A stretch of 47,328 nt of DNA from positions 1 through 47,328 of IMG/VR virus record IMGVR_UViG_3300005264_000007, one strand, 5' to 3'. How positions within the stretch are numbered: position 1 is the first letter of the stretch; every line of letters begins with the position of its first letter. Source of the DNA: a virus. The position numbers were made by a program, and so were the translations under genes. This document shows positions 38,947 to 46,680 of this stretch, one piece after another. The notes under the pieces were generated by a model. It made no database searches. It had not been told where the DNA came from and saw only the letters and a list, made by a program, of their open reading frames with translations.

Positions 38947-39258
38947 ATGAATTATAGTTGTAAAACTTGTAAATATAATATTGATAAGAGGACTCCATGT
39001 TGGGATTGCGACAGTAATTTTAATAAATGGAAGCTATCAAGAGAAGTTGAATTAGAGCAACAACTCAAAGCTGCTAATAGTAGGGTGAGGGAGTTGGAAA
39101 GTGCTTCTAGCTCAATTATAGACAGTGAGACATATTTTAGTAAGCAAAAGGAGTGCGAGGAAAAACCATGCACTAGAATTGTCAAAGGTATGAAAATGTT
39201 TTGTCGTGATGAACATATATGTAAAGACTTTAAAGATGAGCAAGAGGAGGACAAGTAG
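38947..39258 (+). CDS. Cys-rich, zinc-ribbon-like protein with coiled coil, 103 aa
   Basis: Residues 5-20 have CKTCKYNIDKRTPCWDCD, four Cys in two CxxC pairs, which could bind zinc. A coiled middle (EVELEQQLKAANSRVRELES) follows, and the end has CEEKPCTRIV and FCRDEHICKDF, two further Cys pairs. The protein looks DNA- or protein-binding. Stop and start of the next gene are joined. Confidence 0.65.
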   Translation: MNYSCKTCKYNIDKRTPCWDCDSNFNKWKLSREVELEQQLKAANSRVRELESASSSIIDSETYFSKQKECEEKPCTRIVKGMKMFCRDEHICKDFKDEQEEDK

Positions 39259-39399
39259 ATGAGAGTAATAAAACTAATAGTCAACGTCATACCAATGGTA
39301 CTGCTTGTGTCAGCTTCATTCGCTTTTCAGTCATTAAAGAATGATAGGTTTGAATGGTTCTGGCAATGGGGTAATGATGTTAGGGAGTTGTTTGAATGA
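39259..39399 (+). CDS. Small membrane/secreted protein, 46 aa
   Basis: A basic start, a hydrophobic core (LIVNVIPMVLLVSASFAF) and a Trp-rich end (FEWFWQWGNDVRELFE) suggest a signal-anchor membrane protein facing the periplasm. GAGG lies ten bases upstream, and the stop overlaps the next ATG by four bases. Real gene likely; function unknown. Confidence 0.6.
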   Translation: MRVIKLIVNVIPMVLLVSASFAFQSLKNDRFEWFWQWGNDVRELFE

Positions 39400-39626
39400 G
39401 TGACCACATAGTAACTCCTGTCAGGCTAACCAAAGAGGAAGCTAAAGAGCGAGAGAAATATATTTTCTCTGATACCTATAGAGAATCTTTGAAGTTGCAA
39501 GCTGAAATAGCAACACTAAAAGCTAAACTTGAAAAAGCAATCTCAATAATAGCTGACATAGGTGATGTGTACCAAATTGATGTCTGTCACTTACTGCATG
39601 AAATTAGAACTAAGGAGATAGAATGA
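39396..39626 (+). CDS. Coiled-coil protein, 76 aa
   Basis: Charged N-terminus (TPVRLTKEEAKEREKYIF) and a helix (LKLQAEIATLKAKLEKAISI) with coiled-coil spacing, then a Cys/His patch (DVCHLLHEI). ATGA overlaps with both neighbours. Function unknown. Confidence 0.65.
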   Translation: MSDHIVTPVRLTKEEAKEREKYIFSDTYRESLKLQAEIATLKAKLEKAISIIADIGDVYQIDVCHLLHEIRTKEIE

Positions 39627-40066
39627 AAACATTATTTGATGGCAGGCGAACATATTTAAAACCTGTGATGGAAAAAGTTTCCGTAGGCTTTATTGATAAT
39701 GAGGTAGCTACTGCTGACATTGTTCAAAAACCAGAAATCTATGAGCTAGCAACTTTAAGGTGTTATATAGATATAAACTTACTAACTATTAATAACCTTA
39801 TTTACCTAATACAGCAGGGAGTGAATGTTCTTAACGGTGATGTGATGTTCAAGAATGAAAGGCTATGTCGAGGTGAAAGAATAATAGAGTTAGACTGCTA
39901 TATCAATACGTTTGGTATTGGGCTAGCACAAAATCAACTTAACAATAGCATACGCAATGTAGAGCATAAGATTTACAAGCATTGTGCTAGAAATGGTATC
40001 AGTATTACAATCTCGCATGATAGAGAGACTATAATTGAGCGAGTAATTAAGGAACATTTAGAATGA
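39623..40066 (+). CDS. Hypothetical protein before the helicase, 147 aa
   Basis: Mixed alpha-beta product beginning MKTLFDGRRTYLKPVMEKVS. It contains CYIDINLLTINNLIYLIQQG and a C-terminal helix with KIYKHCARNGISITIS and a DRETIIERVIKEHLE end. Coupled to the helicase gene by a four-base overlap, so the two may act together. No known fold. Confidence 0.65.
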   Translation: MKTLFDGRRTYLKPVMEKVSVGFIDNEVATADIVQKPEIYELATLRCYIDINLLTINNLIYLIQQGVNVLNGDVMFKNERLCRGERIIELDCYINTFGIGLAQNQLNNSIRNVEHKIYKHCARNGISITISHDRETIIERVIKEHLE

Positions 40067-41637
40067 CTTTAATCCTAAGAGACTACCAACGTAATTGCGT
40101 AGAGGCAGTAAGAGACAGCTTTAAAGCAGGCAATAAGAAAGTATTATGTGCATTGGCCACAGCAAGTGGTAAAACTGTTATCGCTGCAAGTATCGTTCAA
40201 CAATACTTAGCTAAAAATCCTGACAAAAGAGTGTTGTTCTTATCACACCTTTCAATCTTAGTTGACCAGACAGGTGATAGCTTTTACAAACACTTTGATA
40301 TTAAAAGTGATGTGCTACAAGCAAGTGAAATACCACTAGCTGATTCAAAGTGCATTGTTTCAACCATTCAATCATTTAAAAGTGAAGAGAAGGTGCAAGA
40401 GTGGGCCAACAAATTAAACTACAGCACAGGTAAAACTATAAAGGCACTTAACATAGGGCTAGTGTTTATAGATGAATGTCACCACGCCTTCTTATCTAAC
40501 ACACACAAAGCTATAGATGCTATTTTACCAGACGTTAATTTGATAGGTCTGTCAGCTACACCAATAAAGGAAAATAAGTTAATCACAGACCACTTTGATG
40601 ATGTTGCCTTCTCACTGTCTACACAGGAGCTAATAGACTTGGGCTATTGCGTTCCACCTGAATTAAAAGTACTAGCAGTTAATCCATTAGATGAAACAGA
40701 GTTGTACTCGACTATGATTGCTTCATACAAACAGAGTCACAGTGGACAGAAGGCGATCATCTTTTTGAAAACTATAGAAGAGTGCATGAATGTTGCAAGC
40801 TTGTTTGAGTTGGCAGGTGTAAACGCACTTGCTATTACTTCCAAACTTACAGGTAGGACTAGGACTAAATCACTGAATGACTTTAGATCCAACAAGGAAG
40901 GTTCACTTGAAGTGCTTACTACTGTCAATGTGCTTACAGCAGGGTTCGATTCGCCGAACATCCAAGTGATCTATATGCCATACAAGGTTAGTTCAGTTGT
41001 CATGTACGTTCAACGTTGTGGTAGAGGTTTAAGGATATGTCCAGAGATAGGTAAAACTAAATGCACAGTTTACGCAGCTTCAAAAACTCCAATACTAGAG
41101 AGTGGACAATGGGAGAAGATGAACAAAGTTTTACTTGGTGCTAACAGTAAAAAGGAGCAGGAAACTTACCTAGACGACCTTGACTTAACCTTACTAACTG
41201 AGACTAAGAAAAGGTGGACTATGGAGATTGTCAGGATGGCAAAAGCTATAGAAGGTAAAGGTTTAATCAACTTATCTAATATGATTATAGGCAAGAAGTT
41301 CCCAGAGGACTTACTCGATGTAATGAGAGGTATGCCAATTAGTAAACCTTACAAACTTAGTAAGGCAAAGCTTACACCTGCTCAAGCTAAAGTGTTAGAC
41401 AGGTATGAAGTGACTACCGACCTAACCAAACAGGAAGCATCAATTGTTATTGATGGCATATCTAGAAAGGAAGGTTGGACTATCCCTAAGTGGAAGATGG
41501 TGCAATCAGGTAGGTACAAGGGTAGGCAGTGGAAAGATGTGCCGTTCATGTATCTTAAAGCACTTCATTGGGGTGATGTCACCAAGAAGGAGTGGAATTT
41601 ATACAGGTCAAGGTTAAAACAGGAGATGAACAAGTGA
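40063..41637 (+). CDS. SF2 DEAD/DEAH-type helicase (UvsW/RecG-like class), 524 aa
   Basis: Motif I ATASGKT (residues 32-38), motif II FIDECHHAF (Asp137-His140), motif III IGLSATPIK (164-169) and a motif VI-like YVQRCGRGLRICPE near residue 330 show a full superfamily 2 helicase. The N-terminal LRDYQRNCVEAV is the Q-like motif of DNA-remodelling helicases. The last 110 residues (with WTIPKWKMVQSGRYKGRQWK) form an added C-terminal domain. It probably remodels forks or displaces strands in recombination-dependent replication. Confidence 0.88.
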   Translation: MTLILRDYQRNCVEAVRDSFKAGNKKVLCALATASGKTVIAASIVQQYLAKNPDKRVLFLSHLSILVDQTGDSFYKHFDIKSDVLQASEIPLADSKCIVSTIQSFKSEEKVQEWANKLNYSTGKTIKALNIGLVFIDECHHAFLSNTHKAIDAILPDVNLIGLSATPIKENKLITDHFDDVAFSLSTQELIDLGYCVPPELKVLAVNPLDETELYSTMIASYKQSHSGQKAIIFLKTIEECMNVASLFELAGVNALAITSKLTGRTRTKSLNDFRSNKEGSLEVLTTVNVLTAGFDSPNIQVIYMPYKVSSVVMYVQRCGRGLRICPEIGKTKCTVYAASKTPILESGQWEKMNKVLLGANSKKEQETYLDDLDLTLLTETKKRWTMEIVRMAKAIEGKGLINLSNMIIGKKFPEDLLDVMRGMPISKPYKLSKAKLTPAQAKVLDRYEVTTDLTKQEASIVIDGISRKEGWTIPKWKMVQSGRYKGRQWKDVPFMYLKALHWGDVTKKEWNLYRSRLKQEMNK

Positions 41638-41846
41638 ACAGTTTAGAGCAATTAATTGCAGAATCAACTACACGAAATGCAATGTTAACAGAACTTGAAA
41701 TTAAGGTTTTACAGGCAAAGGCAGACAATGATCTACTAATATCACTGATACTTTGTACGCATGAAAGCTTACAGCATGAAGAAATACCAGACTTCAATAA
41801 GAAACTCTGGCACATATACTTAAACCATTCAGAGATAAGGGGTTAA
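41634..41846 (+). CDS. Small hypothetical protein, GTG start, 70 aa
   Basis: The GTG at 41634 overlaps the helicase stop (GTGA), which fits the coupled starts of this operon better than an earlier ATG inside the helicase. The product is a helical protein (SLEQLIAESTTRNAMLTELEIK) with a His/Trp-containing end. Function unknown. Confidence 0.6.
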   Translation: MNSLEQLIAESTTRNAMLTELEIKVLQAKADNDLLISLILCTHESLQHEEIPDFNKKLWHIYLNHSEIRG

Positions 41847-41847
41847 A

Positions 41848-42093
41848 ATGAAATCAGTCAAGTTAAGTACGCTTAGAAATCAGACATTTGTAAAAGGGTT
41901 AGATGTAATATTGGTTGAGCCCAGACTACCAGTTGCAGTTAAGCAAAAGTTGTACGATAATTTTATTATCATGGAGAACGCAATTGATGTAGAAGGTTCA
42001 GTCACAGTCCATGAATTAGAAATGAAAGTGCTGTTACCGTTTGTAAGTGCAGCAGTTCTATTGGCAATTAGGCCTATATTAAAGGGAGTTTAA
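41848..42093 (+). CDS. Small hypothetical protein with hydrophobic C-terminus, 81 aa
   Basis: Residues 1-55 are soluble (KLSTLRNQTFVKGLDVILVE). The last 30 are more hydrophobic (KVLLPFVSAAVLLAIRPILKGV), a possible membrane helix. It lies one base after the previous gene and one before the next. It begins the lysis-type cluster. Function unknown. Confidence 0.6.
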   Translation: MKSVKLSTLRNQTFVKGLDVILVEPRLPVAVKQKLYDNFIIMENAIDVEGSVTVHELEMKVLLPFVSAAVLLAIRPILKGV

Positions 42094-42094
42094 A

Positions 42095-42394
42095 ATGACA
42101 GAAGTTAATGGTGTTACTGGAAATGAAGTTGATGAGTTTAAAGAAATCAGTGAGCTAATTGCTGCTATTCAGCCAATAGCTATTACTGGTGTTAACATTG
42201 CTAAAGATGGCAAGATTAGTCTTGGTGATCTTAAGTATCTTGGTGAGCTACTTGGTTCATTTAATGTTATCAAGGAAGGTGTTGTTGGACTTAAAGGTAT
42301 GAACGTTAGAGACCTTGAAAAAGAAGAGTTAGCTCTCCTAGGTCAAGTTGCTTTTGATATGATTAAGTCTGTTATTGCAGCATACAAGGCATAG
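42095..42394 (+). CDS. Lysis-cluster hypothetical protein, 99 aa
   Basis: AAGGGAG precedes the ATG. The product is an acidic, helical protein with VDEFKEISELIAAIQPIAIT and LGDLKYLGELLGSFNVIKEG, all moderately hydrophobic helices. One base from the membrane protein gene. It might be a cytosolic partner or regulator of the holin candidate, but this is only context. Confidence 0.6.
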   Translation: MTEVNGVTGNEVDEFKEISELIAAIQPIAITGVNIAKDGKISLGDLKYLGELLGSFNVIKEGVVGLKGMNVRDLEKEELALLGQVAFDMIKSVIAAYKA

Positions 42395-42395
42395 C

Positions 42396-42683
42396 ATGAA
42401 GAAAAACCTACCACTGTTCGAGATACTTAGACCTGTGATGAAATCAGTTATTGTTAAAAAGGTTGCCTCCTTGCTTTCAATAACAGTTGGTGGACCTGTA
42501 GGCTACATTGTTGGGCTAGTGGTAGGTTTATCATTGGATTATTTGATTAAGCCTGTGTGGGCGAAACTGAGGCTTATAGGGTTGTTCTCTTATGATGTGA
42601 TGAGAGTAGATAAGATTGCCAAGAAGATTAGGGCGGCCAAAACAGAAGATGAAAGGAGGGACACTTTCAATGATTTACCATAA
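42396..42683 (+). CDS. Membrane protein, holin candidate, 95 aa
   Basis: I use the ATG at 42396, one base after the previous stop, not the in-frame codon at 42375. A basic N-terminal helix leads to VGGPVGYIVGLVVGLSLDYL, a Gly-rich membrane span. The tail is basic and charged (VDKIAKKIRAAKTEDERRDT). It overlaps the lipoprotein gene after it by 14 bases. One-span proteins of this build next to spanin-like lipoproteins are often holins or inner spanins. Confidence 0.55.
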   Translation: MKKNLPLFEILRPVMKSVIVKKVASLLSITVGGPVGYIVGLVVGLSLDYLIKPVWAKLRLIGLFSYDVMRVDKIAKKIRAAKTEDERRDTFNDLP

Positions 42684-42930
42684 GGTTTTAACAACAGTAC
42701 TGTTACTTGTACTAGTATCCTGCACGAATTTGCAAGTAGAAAGATGCCAAATAGATACCGTTCACTTCAATTGTTACTGTCATGATTATGTCATAAAACG
42801 TGGAGAGGTCGGTCGTGTGTCTGAAACAGTCACTAAACCTTTAGAGTATTGCGATAAGTTTATCTCCTTCTCACCTGAAGATTGGGCCGTCATTTATGCG
42901 CAGCTATCTAGGTACCTTATCCATGAGTAA
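42670..42930 (+). CDS. Lipoprotein, outer-membrane spanin candidate, 86 aa
   Basis: The ATG at 42670 has AGGAGG upstream. The signal peptide (YHKVLTTVLLLVLVSC) ends in the lipobox LVSC with Cys18. The mature part has several Cys (ERCQIDT, NCYCHD, YCDKF) and an FISFSPEDWAVIYAQLSRYL end that recurs in small phage lipoproteins. Lipidated 70-residue tails opposite an inner-membrane partner fit an o-spanin role. Start is nested in the end of the membrane-protein gene. Confidence 0.65.
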   Translation: MIYHKVLTTVLLLVLVSCTNLQVERCQIDTVHFNCYCHDYVIKRGEVGRVSETVTKPLEYCDKFISFSPEDWAVIYAQLSRYLIHE

Positions 42931-43126
42931 GAAATCTTTTGTTGAAGTTACTAGGAAAGTGGTTGATGAATTTATTAGACGGCCTTGGTATAGCAACACA
43001 CCTAAACAGACAGACCTATTTGAAGAGAAGCGGAGGAAAGCACTTGAAGTATATAATAATGGTTATCCTAATATTGAGTTGCGGAAAGACAGAGCAGGTA
43101 ATGAACGACCGCCAAACTGTAGTTAA
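42923..43126 (+). CDS. Small basic protein overlapping a nested lipoprotein gene, 67 aa
   Basis: ATG overlaps the end of the preceding lipoprotein. The product is basic and soluble: FVEVTRKVVDEFIRRPWYSN, KQTDLFEEKRRKALEVY and an RAGNERPPNCS end. The second half shares its DNA with the TTG-started lipoprotein gene at 43044 in another frame. FIRRPWYS and EKRRKALEVY suggest a nucleic-acid or host-protein binder, without proof. Confidence 0.6.
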   Translation: MSKKSFVEVTRKVVDEFIRRPWYSNTPKQTDLFEEKRRKALEVYNNGYPNIELRKDRAGNERPPNCS

Positions 43127-43334
43127 GCATGAAGCACCTATAGCTGTTGATTACAAGATTGATACTAGCAGACTGAGGTACATACCTTTTGAGAACATGT
43201 GCCGTACAGAACATAGGTACAACAATGATAGTTGTTACTATTGCAGGTCAGGTGATTACATTAACTGTAATACCTATTACCACCTGAGAAGAATACATGG
43301 AGAAGTTTCTAATCATGTGCGAAAAGACCTGTGA
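43044..43334 (+). CDS. Nested lipoprotein with TTG start, second spanin-like candidate, 96 aa
   Basis: GGAGG (43032-43036) stands seven bases before TTG. The frame has a very short signal peptide (KYIIMVILILSC) with lipobox LILSC. The mature chain has a Cys-rich end (CRTEHRYNNDSCYYCRSG, then INCNTYYH). It lies in the +1 phase inside the 67-residue gene, as Rz1 genes lie inside Rz genes. Alternative is a longer frame from 42939 without ribosome site. The Cys run may form disulfides in the periplasm. Confidence 0.62.
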   Translation: MKYIIMVILILSCGKTEQVMNDRQTVVKHEAPIAVDYKIDTSRLRYIPFENMCRTEHRYNNDSCYYCRSGDYINCNTYYHLRRIHGEVSNHVRKDL

Positions 43335-43440
43335 GTACTGCGGATGCAACACATTTGATGATGTTGATGTTTGTCCTAATTGTGCTATCCCGTTTGATTA
43401 TAAAGTAGAAGAATACGAAGTGGAGGACATAGATGATTAA
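43297..43440 (+). CDS. Small zinc-ribbon protein, 47 aa
   Basis: ATG at 43297 (alternative at 43315) and a stop overlapping the next ATG. The product has CEYCGCNTF and CPNCAIPFDY, two CxxC knuckles 11 residues apart, a typical zinc ribbon. The tail is acidic (EEYEVEDIDD). GAGAAG precedes the first ATG and GGAG the second. Probably a protein- or RNA-binding adaptor. Confidence 0.6.
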   Translation: MEKFLIMCEKTCEYCGCNTFDDVDVCPNCAIPFDYKVEEYEVEDIDD

Positions 43441-43642
43441 GGTAGTGAAAAACCAAGTGATAGGTGAACTCCATTGTATCAAGTATGATGATGGCACTTT
43501 TGAAATTAGCTCTGATTGCTTGTTTGAAGGTGAACCAATAGGTCTAGACAGAGAAGATGCAGAGGACCTTAGGGAGTTTTTGAAGGTTTCTGTGCTTTAC
43601 GGGATGGTTGGCGACAAGACTGGCCCTGTAGTTTATCAATAG
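43433..43642 (+). CDS. Last gene of the plus arm, 69 aa
   Basis: Beta-rich acidic product with VIGELHCIKYDDGTFEISS and a helix (DREDAEDLREFLKVSVLYG). It overlaps the zinc-ribbon gene by eight bases. Its last 74 bases overlap the end of the opposite-strand gene, so the two arms converge without a clear terminator. Function unknown. Confidence 0.65.
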   Translation: MIKVVKNQVIGELHCIKYDDGTFEISSDCLFEGEPIGLDREDAEDLREFLKVSVLYGMVGDKTGPVVYQ

Positions 43643-43874
43643 TTTTACCCATTCCATTCATAGCACCACCAAAACCAATGCTAATTGAAATCTGAGGTGC
43701 AGGTTGCTCAACCTTTACTTCCTGCTTCTTGTTGAACAGATCCGTAAACAGTTCACGCAGTTCAGTTATGGTTGGTAGTCCATCTTTCCGGTCAACTTCA
43801 GGCTTTGGTAGGTCGTCATAGTCTACTAGGTCTTTATTTGGTTGGTCTTTTGCACCTTTCATTACTTTAGTCAT
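43569..43874 (-). CDS. Last gene of the minus arm, 101 aa
   Basis: The ATG overlaps the stop of the 937-residue gene by eight bases. It begins MTKVMKGAKDQPNKDLVDYDDLPKPEV. A central helix (LPTITELRELFTDLFNKK) and a PAPQISISIGFGGAMNGMG segment follow. The C-terminus is basic and unstructured, and is the part that overlaps the convergent gene. Membership in the late arm and small size suggest a virion or assembly protein. Confidence 0.6.
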   Translation of the reverse strand: MTKVMKGAKDQPNKDLVDYDDLPKPEVDRKDGLPTITELRELFTDLFNKKQEVKVEQPAPQISISIGFGGAMNGMGKTIDKLQGQSCRQPSRKAQKPSKTP

Positions 43875-46680
43875 TCAACATCTCCCAGATAAGCTTGTCT
43901 TCTTTGTCCTTCATCTTCTCATTCATGTCACGTTCTATATTCTTCATTTCATAGATAGGCTTTTTTAATTCATGCTCTTGCTGTTTGGCACTTAAAGTTT
44001 CGTATCTAATTGGGCCCCACTTTGAAAGTGTTTCACCTATAGGCTTCTTCTTTCTAGCTATATTGTGGTAAGTTCCAAGTATCTGATCGACTATACCAAT
44101 TGGTGCTACTGTGTTTCTAGCAGAGATCATCGCTGCTGTTATGCTATCGTCAGTGTATAAGCTTCTATTAGGTCGCTCTTTTACATTTGCCCTTAACATC
44201 TTTAAAGGTAGTGCTGAATCGAAAACAGGTTTCTTATTTTCCCAATAACCCTCAACACCCATCGTACTATCTAGGAACCAGTCTTTATTCTTACCTATTT
44301 CAGCACCTAACTTTATTAATGGTGCAACCTTAGACAATTGCTCGTCTGTTGTTGATAACATATTTAAAGCATCTATCCACGAAAGGTTAGGCCAGTAAGC
44401 AAGTTTTAAGGCCTTGTCAGCTTCTTCACTTCTAACTCTAGGAGAATACTTTAATAGTCTAGTAGGTATCCTCTTTCGCTGTTCTTCTGTGGGTGGACTA
44501 CCTAAGTTTGTTTGTAGTTTTAATGCTCGAGACATTCTACCTGTATGCTCAAAGAAGTTATCTAGTGTTTGATTAAGGTTTCTAGAGAAGAAAGTATAGT
44601 AAGGGAAGATCCGCTTCATTACCTTTTGCTCAAATAAGTTTACAGCACCATAGTCGTGAAATGTTGCATTGACAACTTTCAATGCCTTTCCTGTTAGTTC
44701 TTTGAACTCTGGTATTGTGTCCATTGCCTTTCTATAGCCTATCTTGTCAACAGTAGCTTTCAATGCCTTGTTGCCCTCTAGTGCAGTTGTCATAACGTGT
44801 TCAAAGGATTTAACTCTAGCTGTACCCTCTACTGCAACACCAAACTTACCAACAGTATTTTTTAGAAAGTCTTGGAAGGTGTCTATGGACTTCATAAACG
44901 TTCCCTTTGCCACCATCCTTGCCATAATTTCATCTGCTTCATGCTTGCCCTTACTAGCAACAAGTAGACCATAATTCTCTTTAGCAGTTTCATTTATACT
45001 AGAGAAGAAGTTGTTATCAATAACTCCTACCTCACTTGCAACATCAAGTATTTCATTATCAAACTTAACTTTCAAATGCCCTTTTTTGGGGTTAGCAATT
45101 TCAAGCATTTCATTAAACAATTTACCAGACTTCCCTTTATTTAAACCTTGGAATGGGAACGAGTGTACTGCTACGTCTATACCAGCCTTTGGCCCGTGCA
45201 TGATATATGCCTTAACATTATTCTCTAGGTAATTATTCTGCAACCACTTATGTGATGTGAACAGGTGCATAGGTTTTATATATCTAGTAAAAGCATCAAA
45301 ACCTTTAAGTGCTGCCTCTATACCATTCGCTGTATTTGTTAATGTTTGATTGCCAAACTTTGCTTTAGTCTCATCTGGTATTCTAGAAACTACTTCTGCA
45401 ACCTTCTCTGCTCTGTTCATGAACGCTTTTGAATATCTTTTAGATGCCATTGTATTTATATCAACAGGGCTCATACTTGCCGTATCAAAGTCTGTCTTTG
45501 CCCTTCGCTTAAAACCTTCTGTCACATCATCAGATAATCGCTCTGTAAATGTTTTCTTCCCACCTTTAAAAGTGTCAGCTATATGCCAATCAATAGGTAC
45601 TTGGTTTGTGCCAAATGCTTTATTGTGCTTGTCTATCATCTTCTGGTTTAAACCCCTATACTCTCTCATTGCTTTTGATAGAGCAGGGTCACCAATCTTG
45701 TCAACAGTGTTTAGTAAGTCTTTACCAACAACAGTGTTTGCTTCTGTCTGATAAGTCCCTGTCATTTCACGTTTAACATCATTGCGTAATATCTCTTTGT
45801 GTGCCTTTAGATCCTTCTTACTAACCTTCTCACCTGTCTTACTAAGCTTGTCTTTGAAAACTTTAAACCTTTTGTCAGTCTCTCCCCTGATAGCAGCGTT
45901 CCTCATTTTCATTGAGGCATTACCGCCTTGGTTGATATGTTCAAAATACATATTGCCAACATCATCTTTCACAAGTCCAGTGTCATTAACTAGATTATTT
46001 AGAATGTCTTGCTTGTCTGCCATTGTGTCCATGTATATCTTTTTAGTTTTCTTCCTTACACCTTTCATAGTCTCCATTGCTTCTGAGACTTTTGGCACTT
46101 TAAGCCCTTTGTGTTTTGCAATCCCTTTCTTTATGGCATCAAAAGCATAGGCCCTAGATGTGTCGTAGTATTTATCTATAGCAGCAGTTCCAACCTTCCC
46201 AACTTTAGTGGCAGCATATTGAACGCCTGTACCTGCAACAATACCAACACCCATGCCAGTTGCTATGTTTTTTATAACGTCTAACCCTTCATCTTCATAG
46301 TCGCTACTAGCTAAACCTAGACCACCACCAAGGATTGCCCTACCAACTAACTTTGCAAATGTTGGATTAAGTCCTAGTTTTGCAAGTTTAGTAGTTAGAC
46401 CTAAACCACCAACATAGGTTAATGGGTCAGTTGCAATGTCTACTGCAAGTGCAACTATAAAAGGAGGTTCCCAATCCTTATCTTCTGGATGCTCATGTAG
46501 GTGTAATCGTTTCAATAGGTCACGACCAGTTACCTCTCGTCTTCCAGTAAGTATGTCCTTATAGTCTTGGGCGTTGAAGCTCAATTCATTGAAGTCAAGT
46601 ATTCCCTCTTTGGCAAGCGAACCTACCATTGACAGTCCCTTGATAACCTTCTCTAGGATTGATCTTTTCTTGTCGCTCAT
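43867..46680 (-). CDS. Large internal virion/DNA-ejection protein, 937 aa
   Basis: The gene overlaps the one before by four bases and closes the virion block. N-terminal amphipathic helices (LEKVIKGLSMVGSLAKEG) precede a Gly-rich hydrophobic region (residues about 85-155, with TDPLTYVGGLGL, LGGGLGLASS and GMGVGIVAGTGV) that could insert in a membrane. The remaining 780 residues are basic and helical, with several long helices (KKTKKIYMDTMADKQDI). Podoviral ejection proteins share this build: large, helical, with a glycine-zipper. No lysozyme-like domain was seen. Confidence 0.72.
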   Translation of the reverse strand: MSDKKRSILEKVIKGLSMVGSLAKEGILDFNELSFNAQDYKDILTGRREVTGRDLLKRLHLHEHPEDKDWEPPFIVALAVDIATDPLTYVGGLGLTTKLAKLGLNPTFAKLVGRAILGGGLGLASSDYEDEGLDVIKNIATGMGVGIVAGTGVQYAATKVGKVGTAAIDKYYDTSRAYAFDAIKKGIAKHKGLKVPKVSEAMETMKGVRKKTKKIYMDTMADKQDILNNLVNDTGLVKDDVGNMYFEHINQGGNASMKMRNAAIRGETDKRFKVFKDKLSKTGEKVSKKDLKAHKEILRNDVKREMTGTYQTEANTVVGKDLLNTVDKIGDPALSKAMREYRGLNQKMIDKHNKAFGTNQVPIDWHIADTFKGGKKTFTERLSDDVTEGFKRRAKTDFDTASMSPVDINTMASKRYSKAFMNRAEKVAEVVSRIPDETKAKFGNQTLTNTANGIEAALKGFDAFTRYIKPMHLFTSHKWLQNNYLENNVKAYIMHGPKAGIDVAVHSFPFQGLNKGKSGKLFNEMLEIANPKKGHLKVKFDNEILDVASEVGVIDNNFFSSINETAKENYGLLVASKGKHEADEIMARMVAKGTFMKSIDTFQDFLKNTVGKFGVAVEGTARVKSFEHVMTTALEGNKALKATVDKIGYRKAMDTIPEFKELTGKALKVVNATFHDYGAVNLFEQKVMKRIFPYYTFFSRNLNQTLDNFFEHTGRMSRALKLQTNLGSPPTEEQRKRIPTRLLKYSPRVRSEEADKALKLAYWPNLSWIDALNMLSTTDEQLSKVAPLIKLGAEIGKNKDWFLDSTMGVEGYWENKKPVFDSALPLKMLRANVKERPNRSLYTDDSITAAMISARNTVAPIGIVDQILGTYHNIARKKKPIGETLSKWGPIRYETLSAKQQEHELKKPIYEMKNIERDMNEKMKDKEDKLIWEMLND

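Noticed and set aside
42939-43043. Upstream extension of the nested lipoprotein frame
   Set aside because: It would bury the signal peptide and lipobox inside the chain and has no ribosome site, while TTG 43044 has GGAGG seven bases before.
45350-46150. Plus-strand frames of 133 and 122 codons within the 937-residue gene region
   Set aside because: Antisense to a long coherent coding frame; Leu/Phe/Ser-rich products typical of shadow frames.
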